Assembly: GCA_900767325.1 (NCBI GenBank)
Contig: CAAFYT010000005.1
Location: forward strand, 1-17,329
Source of the DNA: Kiritimatiellia bacterium
GTDB lineage: Bacteria > Verrucomicrobiota > Kiritimatiellia > RFP12 > UBA1067
Direction: 5' to 3'
DNA: 17,329 nucleotides
Below the pieces are notes generated by a model, which was not told the origin of the DNA, ran no database searches, and was given only the letters and a program-made list of their open reading frames with translations. The position numbers and the translations under genes are program-made. Below are positions 6,977 to 13,745 of this stretch, in pieces (within the stretch, counting starts at the first letter, position 1; each line of letters starts with the position of its first letter).

Positions 6977-7450
6977 TCACCTTCCGATTTCGATTCCCAG
7001 GCGTTCGCCGTCGACCGGGGCCGTCAGCACCGCCTCCAGAACCTCGACCTGCTCGGTCTCGGTCCAGAACTTGATCTTCTTTCCGCGCACGACCTGTGCG
7101 CCGCCTTCCTTCTCGTCACGCACCTCCGCGACGCCGCCCTCCGCGGCCGTCAGGACGATCATGCCGGGCTCGCGGTAATACGACGCCTTTCCGCCCGAAG
7201 CGCGCTTCGTGCCGTTCGTGACGACCACGTCGCCGAGCGCCACGATGCGCTTCAGCTCGTTGTTCGCGTCCATGAACACGAACGCGCGATTGGCGTGCAT
7301 CTGGTATTCGCCGTTGTCGACGGCCACGCCGCCGCTGAAGAGCGCGTACCCTTCCTTCCGATCATAGTAGGTCGAGGCCGAAGTGATCTTCGCCGACCCT
7401 CCCACGGTCGTCGTGGAAGCCAACATCAAAGCAAGTGCAAGGCAGAACAT
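6977..7450 (-). CDS. LptA/OstA-like periplasmic lipopolysaccharide transport protein
   Basis: A 157-residue secreted protein with a signal peptide (hydrophobic residues 2-13, likely cleavage after VGGSA near 20) followed by an OstA/LptA-type beta-jellyroll fold. Seen: SASTYYDRKEGYALFSGGV (24-42), ANRAFVFMDANNELKRIVALGDVVV (about 53-77), KASYYREPGMIVLTA (88-102) and GKKIKFW (123-129), which follow the alternating gain-loss pattern of LptA: make a layer, bind, then list modified residues. LptA bridges LPS across the periplasm between LptC and LptD. lptB, lptC and kdsC are not adjacent, so a full LptA role is inferred. The ATG at 7450 is preferred; a GTG two codons earlier is possible. No ribosome site precedes either. 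The stop TGA overlaps GTG at 6980, and the next gene is topA. Confidence 0.72.
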   Translation of the reverse strand: MFCLALALMLASTTTVGGSAKITSASTYYDRKEGYALFSGGVAVDNGEYQMHANRAFVFMDANNELKRIVALGDVVVTNGTKRASGGKASYYREPGMIVLTAAEGGVAEVRDEKEGGAQVVRGKKIKFWTETEQVEVLEAVLTAPVDGERLGIEIGR

Positions 7451-7458
7451 ATGCACAT

Positions 7459-7467
7459 ATTATAGCA
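7459..7467 (-). promoter_or_regulatory. Extended -10 promoter for the LptA-like gene and topA-xerC
   Basis: The minus strand reads TGCTATAAT, a perfect extended -10 (TGnTATAAT). No good -35 is visible 16-18 bases upstream (best candidates are GC-rich, such as TCGCGC). The -10 ends only 8 bases before the ATG at 7450, so the predicted transcription start falls at or next to the start codon. Confidence 0.65.
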
Positions 7468-7504
7468 CAAATCGCACGTCTGCGCGAGCGTCCCGATCCG
7501 GCGG

Positions 7505-8044
7505 TCACGGCAAGACGAAGCCCAAGACGCCTGAAAGCAGCAGAACCCAGATCGGATTGAGCTTCTTGAACCCAACGCGCAGGAGTATTACGATCGCGAA
7601 GATCGCCGCGCCCTGTCCGCGAATATGGAAGGGCAGCTCGAATATCGAGAGATGCGCGAAAAACACAACCGCCGAGCCAAGAATGCCGATCACACACGGC
7701 CTGATGCCGCGCATCAGCTGCTTCATCCACGCCGCACGCGCCAGACGTTTCATCATCACCGCCGCCGCAAGCCCCGTCACCAACGAGGGCGCAACAACCC
7801 CGAGCGAGGCCGTCAAGAGGCCGATTACGCCCCCTCCAAGATAGCCGGCGACCGTTGCCGAATTGAGTCCGACGGGGCCCGGCGTGATCTGCGCAATCGA
7901 TACGAAATTCGCAAACTCGTCCGCGGTCAGGAGCGCAAGCCGACCGACGATCTCCTGCTCGAAGAGCTGAACCATCGCATAGCCGCCCCCGAACGTGAGA
8001 AAGCCAACCTTCGCAAACCGCAGAAAGAGGATGAGCGCGTTCAT
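7505..8044 (-). CDS. CHR-family transporter, second half-size subunit
   Basis: Half-size (179 residues) member of the chromate ion transporter family, whose long members are two fused copies of this domain. Seen: KVGFLTFGGGYAMVQL (12-27) with the Gly-rich motif, the AQITPGPVGLN motif (about 51-61) carrying the conserved PGP, and about five further hydrophobic segments. The ATG at 8044 overlaps the stop of the partner gene as ATGA, so the two halves should be made together and probably form a heterodimer in the inner membrane. Family knowledge links CHR proteins to chromate and perhaps sulfate export, but the natural substrate here is unknown. A 54-base gap with a promoter follows. Confidence 0.87.
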   Translation of the reverse strand: MNALILFLRFAKVGFLTFGGGYAMVQLFEQEIVGRLALLTADEFANFVSIAQITPGPVGLNSATVAGYLGGGVIGLLTASLGVVAPSLVTGLAAAVMMKRLARAAWMKQLMRGIRPCVIGILGSAVVFFAHLSIFELPFHIRGQGAAIFAIVILLRVGFKKLNPIWVLLLSGVLGFVLP

Positions 8045-8607
8045 TTCTCGGGCTTTCCGCGCCGAACGAAGATCAGCGCCACGCCAACCGCCATTCCCAT
8101 CAGAACAAGGAGCGCCAGATCAACCCGCAGGACAACCGCCCCAACGAACGCGAGCACGGCGAGCACAACTGCAAGTGCATCCTTCAAAACCAGCCGCGCC
8201 ACTCCAACGAGCGAAAGCGCAATGAGCGCGGCCGTTCCGGCGCGAATGCCGAGAAACACCCGCACGAGACGGGGAGAGTCGATAACGCCTTCCGCCAAGA
8301 TCGCGATGATCGTCAGACAGATGATCGGCATCGCAATCGCGCTTAAAAGGGCAACGAGCGCGCCGCGAAAACCGCGCACGCGATACCCGATGATCACCGC
8401 GAGGTTGCAGGCGATGAGCCCCGGCAGGGATTGCACGACGGCTATGCAATCCACCAATTCCTCGCGCGTCAGCCACCGCCGCTTCTCAACGACCGCACGC
8501 TCCACGAGCGGCAGCATCGAGAGCCCCCCTCCCACGGCAAGGGTCGTCAGAATGGCGAACTCCAACGCCAGCGCGAAAAGCAACTTACCGGAGCGTGGCT
8601 GAGGCAT
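8041..8607 (-). CDS. CHR-family transporter, first half-size subunit
   Basis: Half-size (188 residues) CHR-family membrane protein, partner of the following gene. Seen: LAVGGGLSMLPLVERAVVEK, matching the GG-x-x-M-x-P motif of the family, and VVQSLPGLIACNLAV, where the usual PGP reads PGL. Five to six hydrophobic segments follow. The ATG at 8607 lies inside the end of prmC (23-base overlap) and is chosen because AAGGATCG precedes it and because the family begins with a short basic N-terminus; the frame remains open further upstream inside prmC. The loss of the second Pro of PGP in only one of the two halves may reflect division of labour between subunits. Substrate unknown. Confidence 0.85.
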   Translation of the reverse strand: MPQPRSGKLLFALALEFAILTTLAVGGGLSMLPLVERAVVEKRRWLTREELVDCIAVVQSLPGLIACNLAVIIGYRVRGFRGALVALLSAIAMPIICLTIIAILAEGVIDSPRLVRVFLGIRAGTAALIALSLVGVARLVLKDALAVVLAVLAFVGAVVLRVDLALLVLMGMAVGVALIFVRRGKPEK

Positions 8608-9445
8608 AACGATCCTTCCCGGCCAGATCGCGCTCGATTCGCACGTTCTCGAAGCCATAGCTCCCCATCAAGTCCTCAACCTGCCGTCCCTGGTCATCGC
8701 CGATCTCGAAGAATACGGCCCCACCGGGCTTGAGCAGGTTCAGTGCATCGCCAAGATAACGCTCGTAGAACGCGAGCCCGTCCTCCCCGCCGTCAAGCGC
8801 CAAGCGCGGCTCGTGGTCTCGAATCCGCGGATCGAGACGATCACATTCCGCCGAGCGAATGTACGGCGGATTCGAGACGATCACATCCACGCATTGCGGC
8901 TCGTCGAAATCGTCCAAACCATCCATCACCGCGAACCTGACCTTCTCCGCCAGCGAACAGCGCGCGACATTCTCCCGCGCGAGCTGAACGGCGGCCTCGC
9001 TCACATCGGTTCCGAGATAGACCGCCTCCTTACGAAATTCGCGGGCGAGGGAGAGGATGATCGCGCCCGTGCCAGTTCCGACATCCACCACCACCGGCGC
9101 CTCGGCGCTCTCGCGGACATTCAAGAAGGCGAGCACGCGCGTCACGAGTTCCTCCGTCTCAGGACGCGGAATGAGGGCGCGGCGATCGCACTTCAAGGTC
9201 AACGAGCGGAAGTCCCACTCTCCCAGCACGTATTGGATCGGCTCGCCGCCCATCAAGCGCTTCAGGGCCTGACGAATGGGAACGAGCTGCGGCTCCTCGG
9301 CCTGTTTCTCAACGCAGGACGCGAGCAGACCGCGCCCCACGCGAAGCTGCTGCGCGACGATGAGCTCGCTCGCGACCCGCGCGTCGGGAACATTCCGTTG
9401 CGCAAGGAAGGCAGCTGATTTTTCGATGATCTCGCGCCAGAGCAC
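8585..9445 (-). CDS. prmC: Release factor glutamine N5-methyltransferase
   Basis: PrmC (HemK) methylates the Gln of the GGQ motif in release factors 1 and 2 using S-adenosylmethionine. The 286-residue protein has the N-terminal helical release-factor-binding domain (about 1-90, including GGEPIQYVLGEWDF), LIPRPETEELV (91-101), the S-adenosylmethionine loop DVGTGTGAI (121-129) and the catalytic NPPY (192-195), followed by EPRLALDGGEDGLAFY. The start is GTG at 9445, 14 bases after the preceding stop, with only a weak ribosome site; no better start exists in frame. prfA, its frequent neighbour and substrate gene, is not here. It is co-transcribed with the SSB-like gene and the CHR pair. Confidence 0.95.
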   Translation of the reverse strand: MLWREIIEKSAAFLAQRNVPDARVASELIVAQQLRVGRGLLASCVEKQAEEPQLVPIRQALKRLMGGEPIQYVLGEWDFRSLTLKCDRRALIPRPETEELVTRVLAFLNVRESAEAPVVVDVGTGTGAIILSLAREFRKEAVYLGTDVSEAAVQLARENVARCSLAEKVRFAVMDGLDDFDEPQCVDVIVSNPPYIRSAECDRLDPRIRDHEPRLALDGGEDGLAFYERYLGDALNLLKPGGAVFFEIGDDQGRQVEDLMGSYGFENVRIERDLAGKDRYASATLR

Positions 9446-9459
9446 GCCGACAGGTCTCG

Positions 9460-9843
9460 TCAGAACGGCATTTCGCCCATATCGCCGAGATCTTCGGTAC
9501 CATCGGGCTCGGCAGGAGTCGGCAGGGGTTCGGAAGAGGTGCCGTCGTCCTTGATAACCTCGATCTTGAGCGCGGTGAGGTCAACGAAGTACTGCGTGCC
9601 CTTCGGACCATCCCAACGCCGCCCGTCGATGACGAAATGCACCTTCACGCGCTGCCCCTTCGAAACGCTGTCGAGAAGCGAACAATTATCCTTCTTGAAG
9701 CTGAACTTGACCGGGTTCGGATACTTGGAGGGAGAATCGATGTCATTGCCAACGATCAGATCACGCTTCGTGAAACCGCTCGCAAAGGTCTGAACCGGCA
9801 GAACCTCCTCGACCACACCCATGTAATCGTAAAACTGCGCCAT
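9460..9843 (-). CDS. DUF3127-type OB-fold protein with SSB-like acidic tail
   Basis: A 127-residue protein. Residues 1-97 resemble DUF3127, a small OB-fold family distantly like single-stranded DNA-binding protein: an initial strand (YMGVVEEVLPVQ), KRDLIV, KFSFKKDNCSLLDSV, GQRVKVHFVIDGRRW and a final YFVDLTALKIEVI. Residues 98-127 form a disordered, Pro- and acid-rich tail ending DMGEMPF, which recalls the SSB C-terminal tip (acidic residues then a Pro-Phe end) that recruits DNA repair enzymes. Single-stranded DNA binding is therefore a reasonable inference but not proven. The gene has its own promoter, and AAGGAG lies 7 bases before the ATG at 9843. The next gene is prmC. It is too short and too diverged to call as the main ssb gene. 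Confidence 0.8.
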   Translation of the reverse strand: MAQFYDYMGVVEEVLPVQTFASGFTKRDLIVGNDIDSPSKYPNPVKFSFKKDNCSLLDSVSKGQRVKVHFVIDGRRWDGPKGTQYFVDLTALKIEVIKDDGTSSEPLPTPAEPDGTEDLGDMGEMPF

Positions 9844-9870
9844 AACTACTCTCCTTGCTTTTTAAGTCGT

Positions 9871-9879
9871 ATTATACCA
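9871..9879 (-). promoter_or_regulatory. Extended -10 promoter for the DUF3127 gene, prmC and CHR pair
   Basis: The minus strand reads TGGTATAAT, a perfect extended -10. The rsmB stop codon TAA (9874-9872) lies within the TATAAT. No strong -35 is visible. Transcription should start near 9864, leaving about 20 bases that include the AAGGAG ribosome site. Confidence 0.65.
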
Positions 9880-11035
9880 TTTTCTCGCCTGCGAAGCACA
9901 GCTTCGCGGCGAACGCACCATCTGTTCCGGACTCGAACGGCAGCGATTCGCGCGCCTCGACGAGCGTGAAGCCGGTGTGACGAGCGACAAAGGCCTCGAC
10001 CTGAGCGAGGTTTTCCTCCGGCTCATTCGAGCAAGTCGAATAGACGAGCACGCCCCGGGGCGAGAGAAGTCGCGCCGATTGGTCGAGAATCTGCGTCTGC
10101 AAGGCCACAAGCGAGGCGAGCTTCTCTTCCGACCAGTTCCAGCGCGCATCCGGGCGTCTCCGCAGCACGCCCGTGTTACTGCACGGCGCATCAACGAGAA
10201 TCTTGTCGAACGTGCGCGAGCCGAGCTCGAGCGTATCGAGCAGTTCAACCGCCCCAAGGCCAACGCGATCGAGATTCGCCTTGAGACGCGCGCGCCGCTT
10301 GGGACTGACCTCGCACGCCACCACCTGCGCGCCGTGCCAGGCGATCTGGATCGTCTTGCCGCCAGGCGCCGCGCACGCATCCAGAACCGACTCGCCGGGG
10401 TGGATATCGAGCAGTTCAATCGCCAGACGCGTCGCGGGATCCTGCACGATGAACTCGCCCGTGGCGAAGCCGGGCGCCTCCGAAACGCGTCTGCCGCGCT
10501 CTAAAGTCGTGAAGCACCCGTCCTTGTGCGCGAGATACGTCTCGGCGGGCGTGTTATGCCAGCGGCAGAGCGCCGTCGCCCGGTCCTCGCCGAAGCGCGC
10601 CTGCCAGCGACGAACGAGCGCCGATGGAAAGCTCTCGCGTTCGGCGAGCGGCGCAGCGGCAAGCCCGGCGAGAAGCTCGTCGCGGCGGCGGACCAGGTTT
10701 CGCAATACGCCGTTCACGACACGAACGATCGAAGGATTCCCGCACGATTTCGCCGCATTCACAGTCTCGTTGACCGCCGCGAAGTCGGGAACATCGTCCA
10801 TATAGAGAACCTGCGCCGCGCCCACATAGAGAAGCGCCTCTAGCTCGCCTGCGGGCCACTTGGTGACGAGCGCGCCGAGAATGTGCCGCAAGGCCCTCAG
10901 GCGACGGATCACGGTATAGACGAGATCCTGCACGAACGGCCGATCCGCATCGTCCGGCAGAAGCGCGGAGGGAAACTCCTTCGTCGCCAGCCAGCGCGCC
11001 ACAATGAACGCGGCCGTTCTGCGCGAATTCCTCAC
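9872..11035 (-). CDS. rsmB: 16S rRNA (cytosine-967-C5)-methyltransferase
   Basis: RsmB methylates C967 of 16S rRNA. The 387-residue protein has an N-terminal NusB-like RNA-binding domain (about 1-130, with AAVNETVNAAK at 86-96) and a C-terminal Rossmann methyltransferase domain. Seen: the S-adenosylmethionine loop DACAAPGGKT (219-228), the catalytic-region DAPCSNTG with C285, RRRPDARW (292-299) and YSTCS with C335, the Cys pair used by m5C methyltransferases. The start is GTG at 11035, overlapping the upstream stop as GTGA; GGAG precedes it, and the N-terminus RRTAAFIVARWL fits the family. The last codons and the stop carry the promoter of the next gene. Confidence 0.94.
   Translation of the reverse strand: MRNSRRTAAFIVARWLATKEFPSALLPDDADRPFVQDLVYTVIRRLRALRHILGALVTKWPAGELEALLYVGAAQVLYMDDVPDFAAVNETVNAAKSCGNPSIVRVVNGVLRNLVRRRDELLAGLAAAPLAERESFPSALVRRWQARFGEDRATALCRWHNTPAETYLAHKDGCFTTLERGRRVSEAPGFATGEFIVQDPATRLAIELLDIHPGESVLDACAAPGGKTIQIAWHGAQVVACEVSPKRRARLKANLDRVGLGAVELLDTLELGSRTFDKILVDAPCSNTGVLRRRPDARWNWSEEKLASLVALQTQILDQSARLLSPRGVLVYSTCSNEPEENLAQVEAFVARHTGFTLVEARESLPFESGTDGAFAAKLCFAGEKMV
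9891..9907. repeat. Perfect 7-base inverted repeat at the end of rsmB
   Basis: GCGAAGC ACA GCTTCGC, a perfect 7-base stem with a 3-base loop, about 12 bases upstream of the extended -10 on the minus strand. In the transcript it could fold, but no U-tract follows, so it is not a typical terminator. It lies where a -35 would be and could be an operator or chance within coding sequence. Confidence 0.4.
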
Positions 11036-12369
11036 TCCGCTCCGAGCGCGAGGCCGTTGGCCTTCAGCTCCGCCGCGTCCAAAGCGTAGACCGGATCGAT
11101 CTCAAGCGGCAGATCCTTGGGCAACTTGACACCGAGGGCCGCGAACCACCGCCCCCACTTCGCCTGCATGTCGGCCTTGCACGTCGCGGGGGAATCGGGA
11201 CCCTCGGCGTTCTTCACAGGCGAGAACTCCTCCTTCTGGTCGAAGGCCAGGAAGGCGGCGCGCTTCGCGTGGGGCAGGATGTCGAAGATGAACTTCTCGA
11301 ACTTGTAGCCGTTCGGCTCGGTCGGTTTGACCACCTTGCCGTTCGCGACGACGGGGATCTTCTTGAACGCCAAGTGCAGCGGCATGTCCTTCGAGGCCTC
11401 GCGTTCGAGAAACGCCCGATCGAACACGTGGATCGCCGGCGAGCCATAGAGGAAGTAGAGCTTTCCGCCCTGCTTGCGCAGACACTGCTCCTTGGTCATC
11501 TCGGTGTACTCGACCATGCGGTAGCTTTCGCCGATCAGCATGGGCATTCCGACCTTCTCAAACGGATCGCGCTTCGCGCAGAGCTTGAGCGAATACTCCG
11601 AACGCTCCGCGACGTGATAGCCGATGAACGCCGGATCGGCGATCTCGACGAGGGGATTGTCGACCTGGAAGAAGAAGACCGACTTGATGCCGCGCGATTT
11701 CATATCGGCCAGCGCGCCAGACCTCTTGAGCGCCGCCAGAAGTCCGCCATGTCCGTCGGGCGACATGAAAACGTGGCCGGGCTTGTCGAGGATGATCTTG
11801 CCCTCCTTCGTCATGCCGCTCCACAGGCCCTGCGTGAAGAAGAAGACGTCCTTCGGATTGAGCCCGAAGTAGTCGTTCTCCTCGAAACAGCGAACCGTCG
11901 CCTCGTTGTTCGCCTCGGAGGTCATGACATAGAACGGAATCGCCGCGCCGTAGCGAATCGAGCGCGCGAGGATCTTGCGGGCGTGGAAGTAGAAGAGCGG
12001 CGCGCCCGTCAGCGGCCCGATCGAATAGCAACCCTTCGGCCCGTCGTAGCCGAGACGCGAGCCCTGTCCGCCCGCCACGAGCAACGCGGCCACACGACCT
12101 GCGCGAAGCTCCTTCTCGCCGACCGCGATGGCCTTCTTCAGCGCCGCGCCCTTGAGGTTCGCAACCTTGGGCGCCTTGCCCTTCGACGAATCGAAAGTCG
12201 CGCCGCCCTGCGCGAGCGCGGCGCGGCAGCGCGCCACATCCTTCGGATCAATCGTCGCGATCTGCGCGAGGAGGGCGGCTCGCTCCGCCTTGGACAGGGT
12301 CTTCCAATAGGCGAGCACATGTTCCTGCCCACAGGATTTCAGCATCTTTTCAGCGGTTGCGTAGTTCAT
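11032..12369 (-). CDS. UDP-sugar pyrophosphorylase, eukaryotic UAP1-like family
   Basis: Nucleotidyltransferase of the UDPGP family that makes a UDP-sugar from UTP and a sugar 1-phosphate. The sequence is nearer to eukaryotic UDP-N-acetylhexosamine pyrophosphorylase (UAP1/AGX) than to bacterial GalU or GlmU. The 445-residue protein shows the UTP-binding loop LVAGGQGSRLGYDGPKG (97-113), SPDGHGGL (203-210), FFFQVDNPLV (232-241), NGYKFEKFIFD (353-363) and EEFSPVKNAEG with PDSPAT (380-395). GlcNAc-1-P is the likely substrate from these motifs, but glucose 1-phosphate cannot be excluded. AAAGGAG precedes the ATG at 12369 by a normal distance. It sits between an LpxL-like acyltransferase and rsmB; UDP-GlcNAc would feed lipid A and peptidoglycan. 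Confidence 0.87.
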   Translation of the reverse strand: MNYATAEKMLKSCGQEHVLAYWKTLSKAERAALLAQIATIDPKDVARCRAALAQGGATFDSSKGKAPKVANLKGAALKKAIAVGEKELRAGRVAALLVAGGQGSRLGYDGPKGCYSIGPLTGAPLFYFHARKILARSIRYGAAIPFYVMTSEANNEATVRCFEENDYFGLNPKDVFFFTQGLWSGMTKEGKIILDKPGHVFMSPDGHGGLLAALKRSGALADMKSRGIKSVFFFQVDNPLVEIADPAFIGYHVAERSEYSLKLCAKRDPFEKVGMPMLIGESYRMVEYTEMTKEQCLRKQGGKLYFLYGSPAIHVFDRAFLEREASKDMPLHLAFKKIPVVANGKVVKPTEPNGYKFEKFIFDILPHAKRAAFLAFDQKEEFSPVKNAEGPDSPATCKADMQAKWGRWFAALGVKLPKDLPLEIDPVYALDAAELKANGLALGAE

Positions 12370-12382
12370 CGTGTTTCTCCTT

Positions 12383-13285
12383 TCATTCCGTCGGGGGTTC
12401 GTGTATCCATCGTTTGTTGTACCAATACCATTCTCCGGGATGCCTGCGGATGGCCTCGTCCATCAAACGCAGCGCCTCCCGCGTCAGGCAAACGGCCTCG
12501 GCGCGCTTGTCGGCTGCGGTCGGGTCGGGACGCAACGTGGCCAAATGCTCGAAGACGTGCTTCCCCTTCTCGCGGCGCATCATCGCGACGACAATCGGCG
12601 AGGAGCAGCGCACCGCGAACATCGCCCCGGCGTGCGAAACATTCGCCTGAGAACCAAGGAAATCAACCGCCACATCGCGCCGCCTGACGCGCAGGTCGGG
12701 CAGAATCGCGAAAGCGCCCCCGGCGTGCAAGCGCTCGCGAATCGCGCCCAACGTGCGCGGATCGTCGCGATCGAGAACCTCAATCTCGCCATACTGCCGC
12801 GTCATCCAGGCGTTCAACTTCGGATTGCGCTGCCGCGCGGCGATCGCGAAGATCCTCACGCCGAGCTTCGCCATCGCCCATGCCGCCATATACCAGTTCC
12901 CGCAGTGAGGAACCATAATCACCACGCCCTTCCCTTCGTCAAGAACGCGCTGAAGAACCTCCTTGTAGCGCGCCGCCTCGACCACATACCGCTCCACCCA
13001 GGCGCGGTCGATTCGATGCGCGCGCATCATCTCCACCGCCGTCATCAAAAGCCCCTGTATCGACCGGATCGCGATGCGCCGTGCCTCGGACTCGCTCGCC
13101 TCGGGAAAAACCGACCGAATGCGCGCAAGCGTTCGCGCACGCTTGAAGCGCACCACGCGAAACGCGAACGAGCCGAGCGTGCGCGCCACTGCAAGAGCCA
13201 GCGGATAGGGAATCGCATTCGCCAACGCGCAGAAGGCCCGCAACGCCCAATATTCAAAGGAGATCGCTATTCGACTTTTCGCCAC
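12383..13285 (-). CDS. LpxL/HtrB-family lipid A acyltransferase-like protein
   Basis: Inner-membrane acyltransferase of the lipid A late-acylation family, which adds a secondary acyl chain to lipid A from acyl-ACP. The 300-residue protein has a hydrophobic N-terminal anchor region (about 12-45), GKGVVIMVPHCGNWYMAAW (118-136), ILPDLRVRRRDVAVDF (194-209) and a C-terminal HPGEWYWYNKRW (282-293), all in the usual order. In this family the catalytic motif is H-x4-(D/E), but here His127 is followed by Tyr132. The start is GTG at 13285, directly after the rnfG stop, with GGAAG upstream, so it is coupled to rnfG. It may be a true acyltransferase using another acidic residue, or a family member with a different acceptor. 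Family call is firm; activity is not. Confidence 0.88.
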   Translation of the reverse strand: MAKSRIAISFEYWALRAFCALANAIPYPLALAVARTLGSFAFRVVRFKRARTLARIRSVFPEASESEARRIAIRSIQGLLMTAVEMMRAHRIDRAWVERYVVEAARYKEVLQRVLDEGKGVVIMVPHCGNWYMAAWAMAKLGVRIFAIAARQRNPKLNAWMTRQYGEIEVLDRDDPRTLGAIRERLHAGGAFAILPDLRVRRRDVAVDFLGSQANVSHAGAMFAVRCSSPIVVAMMRREKGKHVFEHLATLRPDPTAADKRAEAVCLTREALRLMDEAIRRHPGEWYWYNKRWIHEPPTE

Positions 13286-13744
13286 TTAGTCTTCCAAATG
13301 GCGCTGCGCGTCGGCAATCGCCTCACAGACGGCGCGCGACGTGATGGTGGCCGAAGTAATCGCCTCGATTTCGCCGCCATCCTTCTTGACCGCAAGCGCC
13401 GCGCCATCGCGTCCGTTGAACTGCGACGCAAACTCGGGCGTCTTAAGCTTCATGCCGAGACCCGGCGTCTCGTTCGCCTGCAGAACCGTGTAGGAGATGA
13501 CCGTGCGCTTATCTTCCTTGAAGCCCACCATGAGCACGATCTCGCCGCCATAGCCATTCTTGCTGCGACCCTCCGCCGTGTAGCCCCTCTCGCCGCAGAG
13601 AACGGCGGTGCGAGCCTGTTCGCGCTTCTTCTCGGCGGTCGACTTGATCGCATCGCGCGTCAGGGAATCAACCGAGGCGAGTACCGCCGCGCAGATTCCG
13701 CTGATCAACGTCAGGGACAGGACAAGGAAGAGTGTCTTTTTCAT
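13286..13744 (-). CDS. rnfG: Rnf complex subunit G, compact form
   Basis: RnfG is the periplasm-facing flavoprotein subunit of the Rnf ion-pumping ferredoxin:NAD+ oxidoreductase. It carries covalent FMN attached by ApbE to a Thr. Seen: one N-terminal membrane segment (residues 4-23), GYGGEIVLMVGF (64-75), NETPGLGMKLK (91-101), FASQFNGRDG and the flavinylation motif SATIT (131-135), where T135 is the likely FMN site. At 152 residues it is clearly shorter than typical members of about 190-210. The missing part lies between the membrane segment and GYGG, roughly residues 50-62. The ATG at 13744 begins one base after the rnfD stop. A TTG five codons earlier is less likely. The stop abuts the GTG of the acyltransferase. 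Confidence 0.9.
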   Translation of the reverse strand: MKKTLFLVLSLTLISGICAAVLASVDSLTRDAIKSTAEKKREQARTAVLCGERGYTAEGRSKNGYGGEIVLMVGFKEDKRTVISYTVLQANETPGLGMKLKTPEFASQFNGRDGAALAVKKDGGEIEAITSATITSRAVCEAIADAQRHLED

Positions 13745-13745
13745 C

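Noticed and set aside
4584..7178. Very long plus-strand open frame (864 codons) opposite topA
   Set aside because: It is antisense to a clear topA, is rich in Arg, Leu and His as GC-rich shadows are, and matches no family I know.
9891..9907. Rho-independent terminator after rsmB
   Set aside because: The hairpin lies inside the coding sequence, is short and has no following U-tract.
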